A stretch of DNA of 64,000 bases from NCBI GenBank assembly GCA_016795425.1, contig JAEUHG010000241.1:1-64000 (forward strand). The letters run 5' to 3'. Origin of the DNA: Verrucomicrobiales bacterium (GTDB taxonomy: Bacteria; Verrucomicrobiota; Verrucomicrobiia; Limisphaerales; CAIMTB01). The first letter of the stretch is position 1; each line of letters starts with the position of its first letter. The notes under the pieces were generated by a model. It ran no database searches. It had not been told where the DNA came from and worked only from the letters and a program-made list of their open reading frames with translations. This document shows positions 1 to 9,983 of the stretch, in pieces. The translations under genes and the position numbers were made by a program.

Positions 1-1
1 G

Positions 2-3000
2 AAGGAGCCGAACCAGCGGTCCTCGCCGATTCGATTGACGGCCGGGCGGGCCTACTATGTCTCTGCGTTGATGAAGGAAGGCGGCGGCGGAGACAACCTG
101 GCCGTGCGCTGGCTCATGCCCAACGGCGTCGATCAGGCGCCCATCGTCGGCACGAATCTTCTCCCGTTCGGTGTCTCGTTCACCCCGCCCGTGATTTCAC
201 GTCAGCCATCCAACACCTCGGCTGTGGAAGGTGACTTCGCCCGATTTCAGGTGCAACTGAGCACGGTCGGCCCGGCCAACTTCCAGTGGAAACGGAATGG
301 GTCTGTGATCGCGGGCGCCGATGGTCCCGAACTGGTCTATGGTCCGGTGCGGTTTACAGACCAGAACGCGCGGTTCTCGGTCATGGTCACCAACCGGCTG
401 GGCAGTGTCACCAGTTCCGAGGCGACGCTCGCCGTGACGCCGGACCAGACTCCACCGCGTCTCGTGGAGGCGTTGAACATCGGTACAACCCTGCTTCGGC
501 TTACGTTCAGCGAAGGCGTTTCGATCGCGGAGGCCACGGCGATCGCGAACTACACCATCTCGCCTACGGTGGTCGTTCGGCAGGCTCGGGTCGGGGCGTC
601 GGCGTCGATGATTGAATTGACCACCGATCCGATGAACTTCGGCCGGACGTACACACTTACCGTGAACGGCATTCGCGATCTGGCCCAGACTCCCAACATC
701 ATCGCCGCCAATGCTTCGATCACCTTCACCGCCAACGAATACGCTCCAGGGATCGTCGGGACACCGCCATTGCCGGGTCGCGTGGACCCGGCCACTGGCG
801 GCGCTGACGTGACCGGATCGGGTGACATCGGCGGGCGCGCCGATCATTTCCAGTTCGGTTACCAATTGCTTTCCGGAGATTTTGATCGGCGGGTCAAGGT
901 GACGTCGTTCACACCAACGGATCCGTTTGCGTTAGGCGGCCTGATGGCGCGAGCCACATTGGAATCGAACAGCGTGTTTGCGGCCTCGCTGACGACACCG
1001 GCACAGGTGGGCACCTTCTTCTATTCTCGATCCGCCCCTGGATCGGACGCGGTTCGCTCCGGCAGTGTTCCCGCCAACCATCCGGAGACTTGGCTCCGAC
1101 TGGCCCGCGTGGGCAGCAGCTTTCGGGCGTACGCGAGTTGGGACGGCGTGGCCTGGGTGGAACTCGGCAGAGCCAATATCACCATGCCGGCGACCCTTTT
1201 CTTCGGATTCGTGAGCAGCAGCCGCGATGCGTCGCGGGCCGCGCGGATTCAGTTCCGTGAAGTGGGGGATTCAACCGGGGCCACGGTGGTAACGTCCATG
1301 CCACGTCCGATCGAGACGCTGGGGCCGTCGAGCCGCCTGACTCCCCTGGCCATCACCGAGATCATGTACCATCCGCGCGAACGTGCGGACGGGCGCAACG
1401 CTGAGTTTATCGAGATCTACAACGCCGATCTGGTGGATCACGATCTGAGCGGTTACCGCGTGAGTGGTTCCGTGGCCTTCGCGTTCCCGGACAGCTACGT
1501 CCTTCCCGCGGGCGGCTTTGCCGTGGTGGCACGGTCACCGGCTGACTTCAGTGCGGTCTATGGAATCGCCGATGTGCTTGGACCGTTCGAAGGCACCAAC
1601 AACCTTCCCAACGCAGGAGGCATCGTCCGATTGCGCAATCCACAGGACGCGATCCTGCTGGAGGTCGAATATGATCATGAGGGGCCGTGGCCGGTGGCTG
1701 CGGACGGGTCGGGTCACTCGCTGGTCCTGGCGCGACCTTCGTTTGGAGAGGGTGACCCTCGTGCGTGGGCAGTCAGCGACCGGGTCGGAGGTTCACCCGG
1801 CTTGGCTGAGGCCGTGCGCGCAAATCCGCTGAAATCGATCGTCATCAATGAGGTGCTCGCGCATACCGACCTTCCCCAGATCGATTTCGTTGAGCTCTAC
1901 AATCACAGCAACGAAGCGGTGGACCTCGGCGGGTGTGTGATTACGGACGATGTCTCCACCAATCGCTTTCGAATCCCGGATGGCACCACGATCACGCCGC
2001 GTGGTTACCTCGCCTTCGACGAGAATCAACTCGGTTTTCGACTCAATGCCGCCGGTGAAACGATCACGCTCTTCAACCCCGCTCTCACTCGCGTCGTCGA
2101 TGCCGTTCGTGTCGGTCCACAGGAGAACGGCGTTTCCACAGGTCGGTTTCCCGATGGCACTCCGGAGTGGCGCCGACTCCAAACCGTCACACCCGCTGCC
2201 GAGAACACATCATTCCGAGTCTCCGAGATTGTCATCAACGAGATCATGTTCGCGCCGATATCGCTGAACGACGACGACGAGTTCATCGAGCTGTTCAACC
2301 GCACGACCACCTCATTTGATCTCACCGACTGGACGATCTCCGACGGGGTCGACTTCCGATTTCCTGCGGGAACGACTCTCCCCGGCGGCGGTTACCTCGT
2401 GGTGACGCGCGATCGCGAGCGGTTTCTCACCCATTACCCCGCGGTTCCGTCGTCCGCGGTTTTTGGCAATTTTAAAGGAACCCTCGCCAACGGGGGCGAA
2501 CGCGTGGCGTTGGCCAAGCCTGATCTCATCCTGTCGACAAACGAATTGGGGCTGGTGGTGACCAACCGAATCGATATCGAGATCGACGAAGTCACCTACG
2601 GAACAGGTGGCCAATGGGGCCGATGGAGCGACGGACTGGGAAGCAGTCTCGAACTCGTGGACGCGGAGTCGGACCATCTGCGCCCCTCGAATTGGGCGGA
2701 CAGCGACGAAACCTCAAAGTCGCCGTGGACTACCCTCGAATTCACAGGACGCGTCGACAACGTGGCGGACGGTGTTTCCTCGGACCGCATCCACCTCGTG
2801 GCGCAAGGGCCTGGTGAGTACCTGATCGATGATGTCGAAGTCCTGGGGGCGGACGGTTCGCCGCGGTTGACCAATGGTGGTTTCTCATCCGGGACGACGG
2901 GTTGGACGGCGCAGGGCAATCATCGAGGCAGTGTTTTGGACGAGACTGGGGGCATGGGCGGAAGCCGCGCTTTGAAGGTGATTGCGCTGGGACGTGGCGA

Positions 3001-6000
3001 CACGGCGGTCAACCGCATCCGTGCCAACCTCTCGCCGGCATTAGCCGCCAACGCGAATGCGACATTGCGAGCGAAGGTCCGATGGCTGAGAGGATGGCCC
3101 GAGTTCCTGTTGCGCACCCGCGGAAGCGGGATCGAGGCCTTCGGTCGGCTCACCTTGCCCACGAATCTGGGCACCCCGGGGGCGCGCAACAGTCGTGCGA
3201 TCGACAACGCCGGTCCGGCCATCATTGATGTGCGACACGCACCGGCCGTTCCCCGCGACCGTGAAGCCGTGGTGGTCAGCGCCCGAGTGACGGATCCCGA
3301 CCGGGTTCTCTCCGTCACCCTGCGCTATCGCGTGGATCCAAGCACCTCGCTCTCGACGACGGCGATGCGCGACGATGGGACCGGCGGTGACAGCATCGCT
3401 GGCGATGGCATCTACTCGGCGACCGTCAACGGCCGCACTTCGGGCACGCTGATCGCGTTCCGTATCGAGGCCGGCGACGGTGCCGCCGTCTCGGCGTCCT
3501 CTGTGTTTCCCGCATCCGCTCCCACGCGCGAAGCCTTGATTCGGTGGGGTGAGGAAAGACCCGTCGGAAATCTTGGGGTGTACCGGTTCTGGCAACGCAA
3601 GGCCGACTACGATCGGCTTCGAAATCGCGAGCCTCTCGCCAATGACAACCTGGATTGCACGTTCGTCTACGGCGATGAACGGGTGGTCTATAACGCCGAA
3701 ATGCGCGGCAAAGGCAGTCCCTGGCACGGTGGCAGCGTCGGCGCCGACTATATCTTCTCCATGCCGGACGATGATCGGGTATTGGGCGCCCGGGACCTCG
3801 CGGTGGTGACATTGGGCAATCTGGGAAGCGATCCGAGTGCACAACGGGAGCAGGCCGCCTTTTGGATCGGCCGCCAGCTTGGCATACCGACCCTGCATCG
3901 TCGGCATGTCCAGTTCTTCGAGAATGGCGGGTTGAAGGGACTTTACGAGGATACGGAAGAACCCAATGGGCTGTATGCCGATCGGTGGTTTCCCGACGGT
4001 TCGGATGGTGACCTCTTCAAGATTGAAGATTGGTTCGAGTTTGATGATTCCGGTGGAAATTTCGTCTTCTCCCGCGATGCGACCCTGGAGCGATTCCTTT
4101 CCGCCGGTCAGCTGAAGCTGGCTCGCTACCGATGGGCATGGCGGAAGCGGGCCGTCGTGGAATCGGCCAATGACTACGCCGCCTTCTTTTCCATGGTCGA
4201 AGCCCTCAACGGGACCAGCGCCGGTTTTGTGGCCCAGGTGGAAAACCAGGTGGATGTCGATGCCTGGATGCGCGTCTTCGCCTTGCAGCACATCGTCGGG
4301 AATTGGGATGCCTATGGGTACAACCGAGGCAAGAACTCCTACCTCTATCTGCCCACCGGGGGGCGGTGGCGGATGATTCCCTGGGACATCGATTTCGTCC
4401 TCGGTTCCAGCAGCGACGGCCCCACCACGGACGTCTTCAGTTCGGTTGATCCGATCATCTCCAAATTGTGGAACACGCCCGCTTTCGTTCGCGTCTATTG
4501 GCGCGCCTTCCAGGATGCCGTGAATGGCCCGCTGCAGGCGGAAAGGATCGGCCCCTTGCTCGACGGACGCCGCGCCGCCCTGGTGGCAAACGGTTTCAAT
4601 GTCGAGGCCACCGCGAGTATCAAGAGTTTCGTCAGCCAGCGCCGACAATACCTGATCAGTCGGCTTCAGTCGGTGGATGCCTCCGCATTCGAGATCACCA
4701 GCAATGGCGGAGCCAATTTCGCCACCAACCGAAATCTCGCCGCCATCTCCGGCACCGCCCCCATCGCCGCGGCAACCCTGCAAGTCAATGGAGTGGATTT
4801 CCCTGCCACCTGGACGGGTGTGACCTCTTGGACGCTCTCCGTTCCGCTGGCGGCTGCCACCAACGTGCTGCGCATCACGGCCCTGGATCGGTTGGGACGG
4901 GTGATTCCCGGCTACAGTGATACGGTCACGGTCCGGTACACAGGACCGCTTCCTCAGCCCGAGGGACTCGTCGTCATTAACGAGATCCAGTTTGATCCGG
5001 CGATACCCGGGTCGAGTTTTGTGGAGATCCACAACGCCTCCGCCACCGGCTCCTTCAATCTCGCCGGATGGAGATTGGAAGGCGCGGATCTTACGTTCGC
5101 TTCGGGAACCGTGCTCGGGCCGGGTGGATTCGTTGTTGTCGCCGCCGATCTGAGCGCCTTCCGCCAAGCCTACGGCACCGCCGTAACGCCAGTGGGAGTG
5201 TTCGCGGGAAATCTTCAGAATAACGGCGAAACGCTGCGCCTGATCCGACCGGGAGCCACGCCCGACCCCGACACGATCATCGATGAAGTGCGCTACGACG
5301 GCGAACCGCCGTGGCCGACTCAAACGCGCGGACTCGGGCCGTCTCTTCAATTGATCGACGCGTTGCTCGACAACCGGCGTCCCGCCAATTGGACCGCCGC
5401 CAATGTTGAGGCCAGCACGAAATCCACACCCGGACTTGCCAACTCCACTCGGTCGACTTTGGAAGCGTTCCCCACCCTGTGGCTGAACGAGGTGGTGCCG
5501 CTGAACGTCGCCGGCGCAGCCGATAGGGCCGGTGATCGTGATCCCTGGATCGAACTCTACAACGCCGGCGGCCAGACCCTGGATCTCTCCGGACTATTCC
5601 TGTCCTCGTCCTACTCCAACCTCACTGCCTGGGCCTTTCCGTCGGGAACAGTCATCGGGCCAAATCAGTTCCTGGTGATTTGGTGCGATGGGGAACCGGG
5701 AGAATCGGTCCCTACGGAATGGCACACCAACTTCCGACTGACCCCGGACGAAGGGCGGGTGGCTCTGGTGCGGATGCAGAGTGGGAAACCCGTGGTGCTC
5801 GATTACCTCGAGTATTCGAACCTTGGTGCCGACAAGGCATGGGGATCGCTACCGGACGGGGATCCGTTGCGCCGCCAGTTCCTGCATCAACCGACCCCTG
5901 GACGGCCCAACACCGCGGCGACCCCGCCCTTACTGGTCTTCATCAACGAATGGATGGCGTCCAACGCGGGAATTTTCTTGGATCCTGCCGACGGCGATCC

Positions 6001-9000
6001 GGACGATGGTTTTGAACTCTACAACGCGGGAACCACACCGGCCGACCTGTCCGATTACACGCTCACCGACGTTCTGACGAATGTTGGGAAGTTCAGAATT
6101 CCGCGCGGCACCATCCTTCCAGCCGGAGGCTATCAATGGATCTGGGCGGATGAAGAAACCGGGCAGACCACCAATGGCCAGTTGCATGTGAACTTCCGAT
6201 TATCGGGGGCGGGCGAGGCCCTGGGCCTGTTTGCCCCCGATGGCACACCGGTCGATGCCCTCTCCTTTGGTGCCCAATCCAACAATGTGTCCCAAGGGCG
6301 CTTCCCGGATGGCGGCGAGGAGCCGTTCGTCTTTATGGATGTTCCCACGCCAGGGGCCGCCAATTCCGCCGCCACCGCCAATCAACCGCCGGTCCTCACC
6401 ATCACGGGAAACCGATCGGGCGACGAGGGTGCCACCTTCCTGCTCCAGGCAACCGCCACCGATCCGGATGCCAATCAGAACCTGCAATTCAGTGTCTTCG
6501 GTGCTCCCGCGGGGGCCACTCTCGATCCGGCCACGGGCCGGTTCGCTTGGACTTCGACCGAGACCGATGGACCCGGTGAGTTCACCTTCACGGTGCGCGT
6601 CACGGACAACGGAACCCCGCCACGCACCGACTCCGAAACCGTCACGCTCGCCGTCCGGGAGATCAACCAATCCCCCGTCCTGGGCTCAACGACTCTGCAG
6701 AAGGTGAATGAGGGGGACCCATGGGCGCTGCGGTTGGAGGCTGGCGACGCCGATATTCCCGCGCAGGCTCTCACCTTCAGCCTCGCCGGATCCCCTCCCG
6801 CCGGACTCCAGATTCAGGCGTCCACCGGTGAGCTCACCTGGACTCCCACCGAAGCCCAGGGTCCAGGCACCTATGCCGTGGCCGTTGTCGTCACCGACTC
6901 GGGTCCGGATCCGAAGAGCGCCACGCAGACGGTCAATATCGAGGTCGCCGAAGTCGATAACCCCCCAGTTTTTCAACCCATCGGCTTGCAGTCCGTCGAC
7001 GAAGGTTCGGAGCTGCGACTCGCACTTGTGGCGGTCGACCCCGACTCGCCGCCTAACAGCATCCGATATCGACTCGAATCCGCGCCCAAATCGGCCGTCC
7101 TCGATCCGGTCAACGGCGTCTTTGTCTGGACGCCGTCAGAGGCGGACGGTCCTGGCAGTTACCAGGTCGTGGTTCACGCCGACGAAGAGGGTGCCAGCCG
7201 GTCGAGCACGCTGACGTTCTCCATCGCGGTCAATGAGCGAAACACGGCACCCGAAGTGGATCCTATCGCCGACTATGACGTAGCCGAAGGCGCGACGGTC
7301 GCTTTCACCGTCGTCGCCCGGGACACGGATCTTCCAGCGCAGCGGCTGACCTACAGCCTTGCATCCGGGGCGCCCCTCGCGGCGAGCATTCAGCCCGATT
7401 CCGGGACCTTTGTCTGGCCCATCGATGCCGATGCCGGAGCCAGCACCAACCGCATTACCGTCCAGGTGACGGACAATGCCACGAGCGCTCAGACTTCGAG
7501 TCGGACGTTCCAGGTCATCGTCCGGCCCAATCCGAAAGTGGTTATCCACGAGATCATGTACGCCCCGGCCTCCGGCGGCACTGCTTTCGTCGAGATTCGC
7601 AACCTCTCCAGGACGACCACCTGGTCGTTGGATGGCTGGCTGCTGACTGGATTGAACTATGGCTTCACAGCTGGTACGCGCCTGCCACCCGATGGGTATC
7701 TCGTGGTCGCCCAGGATCCGGCGCGGTTCCGCACATCGTACGGCACCAACGCCACCGTCCTTGGGCCCGCCACTGCCGATTTCGACACCACCCATCCCAT
7801 GGTAGTGCGATTAAAGCGTCCCTCCGGAGGCGACCTGGTGGTTGTGGATGAAGTGGTGTTCGACGACACCGCTCCCTGGCCGGCAGCCGCCAACGGCGGC
7901 GGTGCGTCGCTGCAACTCATCGATGCGGCTCAGGACAACCGGCGTGTGGCGAATTGGGCGGCGATGGCGGGCGCGACCACCAACGCCCCACGCAACGTGG
8001 TGGCCATGGAGAGTTCCTGGAAATACTTTCAGACAGGAGAACCGCCGGCTCCGTGGCTCGCGCCGACGTTCAACGACAGCGCCTGGCCTTCAGGCAAAGG
8101 CCTGTTGTATGTGGAGGATGCCGCCTTGCCGGGGCCGAAGAACACCGCCTTGACCCGGACCGACGGCCGCATGACTTACTATTTCCGGACCTCCTTCAAC
8201 TTCGACGGCAATCCGGCCGGGGCCTCGCTCCAAATCCAGACGATTGTCGACGATGCGGTGATCTTGTACCTCAACGGAAAGGAGATCTATCGGTTGGGTA
8301 TCGCCGGCACAACCGCCGTGAATGATGCGACTCCAGCCGAGCGCACGGTTTCAGATGCCGCCCTCGAGGGCCCGTTCACCATTGCCGTCAGCAATCTCGT
8401 TCGTGGCGTCAACGTGCTGGCGGCGGAGGTGCACCAGGTCAACGCGACGAGTTCGGACATCGTGTGGGGCGCCTCGGTCGAGGTCTTGGAAGTGCGCCGC
8501 GAACCGGTCACGCCCGGATATGCGAATTCCGTGCAAGGCGCGATCCCGGCCTTTCCGGAGGTATGGATCTCCGAGATCCTTCCTCGCAACACCACCGGTG
8601 CAGTGGACAACGCGGGTGACCGCGAACCCTGGTTGGAACTGTGGAACCGCGGAGAGGGTCCCGCGGATCTTTCGGGGTGGTGGCTGACCGATGATCTCAC
8701 GCGCCTCACCAAATGGGCTTTCCCGGCTGGGGCTTCCCTTGCCGGAGGTTCCTATCAACTGGTCTGGCTGGATAACGAAGTCGCGGAAGGTACCGCGACG
8801 TCCTGGCATGCGAGTATGGTGCCGGCCTTTCCGAAGGGAATCCTCGCGCTGGTGCGTGACCAGGGCGGTACTCCCGCGATCGTCGATTACGTGAACTACA
8901 ACGTCTCGATGACCAATCAATCCTTCGGAACCCTCGATCCGGTCTCGCCCTCGCTTCACGGGGTTCTGCCCAGCCTCACCCCCGGCGCCGCGAACCAACC

Positions 9001-9514
9001 CAATCGAGCCCCAAGCCTGGCCTCGATCCCGGATCAGACGATCGCGGTCGGAGCACAGCTCGCGTTTGACGTGGTTGCGATCGATCCGGACATCGGACAG
9101 ACCCTGCGCTTTGCGTTGGAAGCCACGGCGCCGTTGGGATCGTCCATCGACGGGAACACCGGTCGATTCACCTACTCGCCGCGAAGCAGTGAGGTGGGGA
9201 CATGGCGGATCGCCGTGGTGGTATTTGACGACGCACCGGTGCCGTTGAGCGACCGGCGTGAATTCGTGGTGACGGTCACCCCGACCGTCGTTTCGGAGGT
9301 GCGCATCACCGGTTTTGATCCACTCGGAAACGGCTCGGTCCGTCTGACTTGGTCCACCGTCGCAGGCCGTGCCTACCGCATCGAAGTGGCCGGAGCCTTG
9401 CAGGAATCGTGGAAGCCCGCGGGTGAGGATCGCCAGGCCAGCGGAGCGGAACTCGCCGTGGAACTGCCGGCCACGGGCGTTTCGGGCTTCTACCGCGTGT
9501 TGCTGTTGCCATGA
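2..9514 (+). CDS. Giant modular secreted/surface protein with CotH kinase and eight lamin-tail domains (5' truncated)
   Basis: The frame is open to the left edge, so the N-terminus and any signal peptide lie outside the window; at least 3170 residues are present. Numbering from base 2, I read the end of a PA14-like domain (1-55), an Ig-like domain (62-145), an SbsA-type Ig domain (150-243), a DUF1349/laminin-G-like sandwich (248-425), three lamin-tail domains (449-890), a CotH kinase domain (1185-1485), three more lamin-tail domains (1658-2105), four cadherin-like putative-Ig repeats (2128-2510), a seventh lamin-tail domain, a beta-sandwich, an eighth lamin-tail domain, a fifth cadherin-like repeat and a beta-rich tail. 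Lamin-tail domains are recognised by INEI/INEV...FIELYN patterns. The CotH part keeps GNWDAYGYN (Asp1436) and PWDID (Asp1462, Asp1464), the expected catalytic and metal-binding acidic residues. Such proteins are common in Verrucomicrobiota and presumed extracellular; the substrate is unknown. Confidence 0.9.
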   Translation, partial: KEPNQRSSPIRLTAGRAYYVSALMKEGGGGDNLAVRWLMPNGVDQAPIVGTNLLPFGVSFTPPVISRQPSNTSAVEGDFARFQVQLSTVGPANFQWKRNGSVIAGADGPELVYGPVRFTDQNARFSVMVTNRLGSVTSSEATLAVTPDQTPPRLVEALNIGTTLLRLTFSEGVSIAEATAIANYTISPTVVVRQARVGASASMIELTTDPMNFGRTYTLTVNGIRDLAQTPNIIAANASITFTANEYAPGIVGTPPLPGRVDPATGGADVTGSGDIGGRADHFQFGYQLLSGDFDRRVKVTSFTPTDPFALGGLMARATLESNSVFAASLTTPAQVGTFFYSRSAPGSDAVRSGSVPANHPETWLRLARVGSSFRAYASWDGVAWVELGRANITMPATLFFGFVSSSRDASRAARIQFREVGDSTGATVVTSMPRPIETLGPSSRLTPLAITEIMYHPRERADGRNAEFIEIYNADLVDHDLSGYRVSGSVAFAFPDSYVLPAGGFAVVARSPADFSAVYGIADVLGPFEGTNNLPNAGGIVRLRNPQDAILLEVEYDHEGPWPVAADGSGHSLVLARPSFGEGDPRAWAVSDRVGGSPGLAEAVRANPLKSIVINEVLAHTDLPQIDFVELYNHSNEAVDLGGCVITDDVSTNRFRIPDGTTITPRGYLAFDENQLGFRLNAAGETITLFNPALTRVVDAVRVGPQENGVSTGRFPDGTPEWRRLQTVTPAAENTSFRVSEIVINEIMFAPISLNDDDEFIELFNRTTTSFDLTDWTISDGVDFRFPAGTTLPGGGYLVVTRDRERFLTHYPAVPSSAVFGNFKGTLANGGERVALAKPDLILSTNELGLVVTNRIDIEIDEVTYGTGGQWGRWSDGLGSSLELVDAESDHLRPSNWADSDETSKSPWTTLEFTGRVDNVADGVSSDRIHLVAQGPGEYLIDDVEVLGADGSPRLTNGGFSSGTTGWTAQGNHRGSVLDETGGMGGSRALKVIALGRGDTAVNRIRANLSPALAANANATLRAKVRWLRGWPEFLLRTRGSGIEAFGRLTLPTNLGTPGARNSRAIDNAGPAIIDVRHAPAVPRDREAVVVSARVTDPDRVLSVTLRYRVDPSTSLSTTAMRDDGTGGDSIAGDGIYSATVNGRTSGTLIAFRIEAGDGAAVSASSVFPASAPTREALIRWGEERPVGNLGVYRFWQRKADYDRLRNREPLANDNLDCTFVYGDERVVYNAEMRGKGSPWHGGSVGADYIFSMPDDDRVLGARDLAVVTLGNLGSDPSAQREQAAFWIGRQLGIPTLHRRHVQFFENGGLKGLYEDTEEPNGLYADRWFPDGSDGDLFKIEDWFEFDDSGGNFVFSRDATLERFLSAGQLKLARYRWAWRKRAVVESANDYAAFFSMVEALNGTSAGFVAQVENQVDVDAWMRVFALQHIVGNWDAYGYNRGKNSYLYLPTGGRWRMIPWDIDFVLGSSSDGPTTDVFSSVDPIISKLWNTPAFVRVYWRAFQDAVNGPLQAERIGPLLDGRRAALVANGFNVEATASIKSFVSQRRQYLISRLQSVDASAFEITSNGGANFATNRNLAAISGTAPIAAATLQVNGVDFPATWTGVTSWTLSVPLAAATNVLRITALDRLGRVIPGYSDTVTVRYTGPLPQPEGLVVINEIQFDPAIPGSSFVEIHNASATGSFNLAGWRLEGADLTFASGTVLGPGGFVVVAADLSAFRQAYGTAVTPVGVFAGNLQNNGETLRLIRPGATPDPDTIIDEVRYDGEPPWPTQTRGLGPSLQLIDALLDNRRPANWTAANVEASTKSTPGLANSTRSTLEAFPTLWLNEVVPLNVAGAADRAGDRDPWIELYNAGGQTLDLSGLFLSSSYSNLTAWAFPSGTVIGPNQFLVIWCDGEPGESVPTEWHTNFRLTPDEGRVALVRMQSGKPVVLDYLEYSNLGADKAWGSLPDGDPLRRQFLHQPTPGRPNTAATPPLLVFINEWMASNAGIFLDPADGDPDDGFELYNAGTTPADLSDYTLTDVLTNVGKFRIPRGTILPAGGYQWIWADEETGQTTNGQLHVNFRLSGAGEALGLFAPDGTPVDALSFGAQSNNVSQGRFPDGGEEPFVFMDVPTPGAANSAATANQPPVLTITGNRSGDEGATFLLQATATDPDANQNLQFSVFGAPAGATLDPATGRFAWTSTETDGPGEFTFTVRVTDNGTPPRTDSETVTLAVREINQSPVLGSTTLQKVNEGDPWALRLEAGDADIPAQALTFSLAGSPPAGLQIQASTGELTWTPTEAQGPGTYAVAVVVTDSGPDPKSATQTVNIEVAEVDNPPVFQPIGLQSVDEGSELRLALVAVDPDSPPNSIRYRLESAPKSAVLDPVNGVFVWTPSEADGPGSYQVVVHADEEGASRSSTLTFSIAVNERNTAPEVDPIADYDVAEGATVAFTVVARDTDLPAQRLTYSLASGAPLAASIQPDSGTFVWPIDADAGASTNRITVQVTDNATSAQTSSRTFQVIVRPNPKVVIHEIMYAPASGGTAFVEIRNLSRTTTWSLDGWLLTGLNYGFTAGTRLPPDGYLVVAQDPARFRTSYGTNATVLGPATADFDTTHPMVVRLKRPSGGDLVVVDEVVFDDTAPWPAAANGGGASLQLIDAAQDNRRVANWAAMAGATTNAPRNVVAMESSWKYFQTGEPPAPWLAPTFNDSAWPSGKGLLYVEDAALPGPKNTALTRTDGRMTYYFRTSFNFDGNPAGASLQIQTIVDDAVILYLNGKEIYRLGIAGTTAVNDATPAERTVSDAALEGPFTIAVSNLVRGVNVLAAEVHQVNATSSDIVWGASVEVLEVRREPVTPGYANSVQGAIPAFPEVWISEILPRNTTGAVDNAGDREPWLELWNRGEGPADLSGWWLTDDLTRLTKWAFPAGASLAGGSYQLVWLDNEVAEGTATSWHASMVPAFPKGILALVRDQGGTPAIVDYVNYNVSMTNQSFGTLDPVSPSLHGVLPSLTPGAANQPNRAPSLASIPDQTIAVGAQLAFDVVAIDPDIGQTLRFALEATAPLGSSIDGNTGRFTYSPRSSEVGTWRIAVVVFDDAPVPLSDRREFVVTVTPTVVSEVRITGFDPLGNGSVRLTWSTVAGRAYRIEVAGALQESWKPAGEDRQASGAELAVELPATGVSGFYRVLLLP

Positions 9515-9530
9515 TGCGGGCGGAGCCCGC

Positions 9531-9983
9531 ATGGACTCACCAATTCCGGCACCCCCGCCCGAGCTCTTCGGATTGGGCTTGCGCTTGAGGTATGTCGAGA
9601 CGCTTCCCGGCGATGCTCGACGAGGGTTTGTGCCATCGCTGAGGTTCCATATTCTGGCGTCGCCCGACGTGGTCTCAGGTCGTCTTCACCTGCGCATCGG
9701 TGATACGCCGCATGTTCGTTGGTATGCGGGGCACGTCGGCTACGAAGTCTACGAGGAGTATCGGGGCCACTGCCTGGCATTGAGAGCGTGCCGCGCTTTG
9801 GCGCCCTTCGCGCGCATGGTGGCCGCCTCCCACGTGATTACCTGCGATCCTGACAACGCCCCGTCCGTGCGCACCATTGAACGCCTCGATGTCCTGTTTC
9901 TCGGGGAGGTCGAGGTGCCGCCGGAGGACCCTCAATATGCCACCGGTTCGAGGTGCAAACGGCGCTACCGTTGGCTCCCATGA
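9531..9983 (+). CDS. GNAT-family N-acetyltransferase
   Basis: A 150-residue single-domain protein. The acetyl-CoA loop is visible as GYEVYEEYRGHCLALRAC (residues 70-87), with Arg78-Gly79 and Ala83 fitting the (Q/R)xxGx(G/A) pattern. The later DPDNAPSVRTIERL segment (107-119) is the usual GNAT stretch in which an Asn-containing loop precedes the last helix. The amine substrate cannot be told. The ATG at 9531 lies 16 bases after the giant gene's stop, so the two are probably co-transcribed. It ends tail-to-tail against the DUF819 gene with no base between the two stops (a shared TGATCA). Confidence 0.8.
   Translation: MDSPIPAPPPELFGLGLRLRYVETLPGDARRGFVPSLRFHILASPDVVSGRLHLRIGDTPHVRWYAGHVGYEVYEEYRGHCLALRACRALAPFARMVAASHVITCDPDNAPSVRTIERLDVLFLGEVEVPPEDPQYATGSRCKRRYRWLP

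Noticed and set aside
3041..5350. 769-residue open frame on the minus strand
   Set aside because: It is entirely antisense to the giant CotH/lamin-tail gene. Its composition is low-complexity and it has no recognisable domain; GC-rich coding DNA often leaves such open antisense frames.
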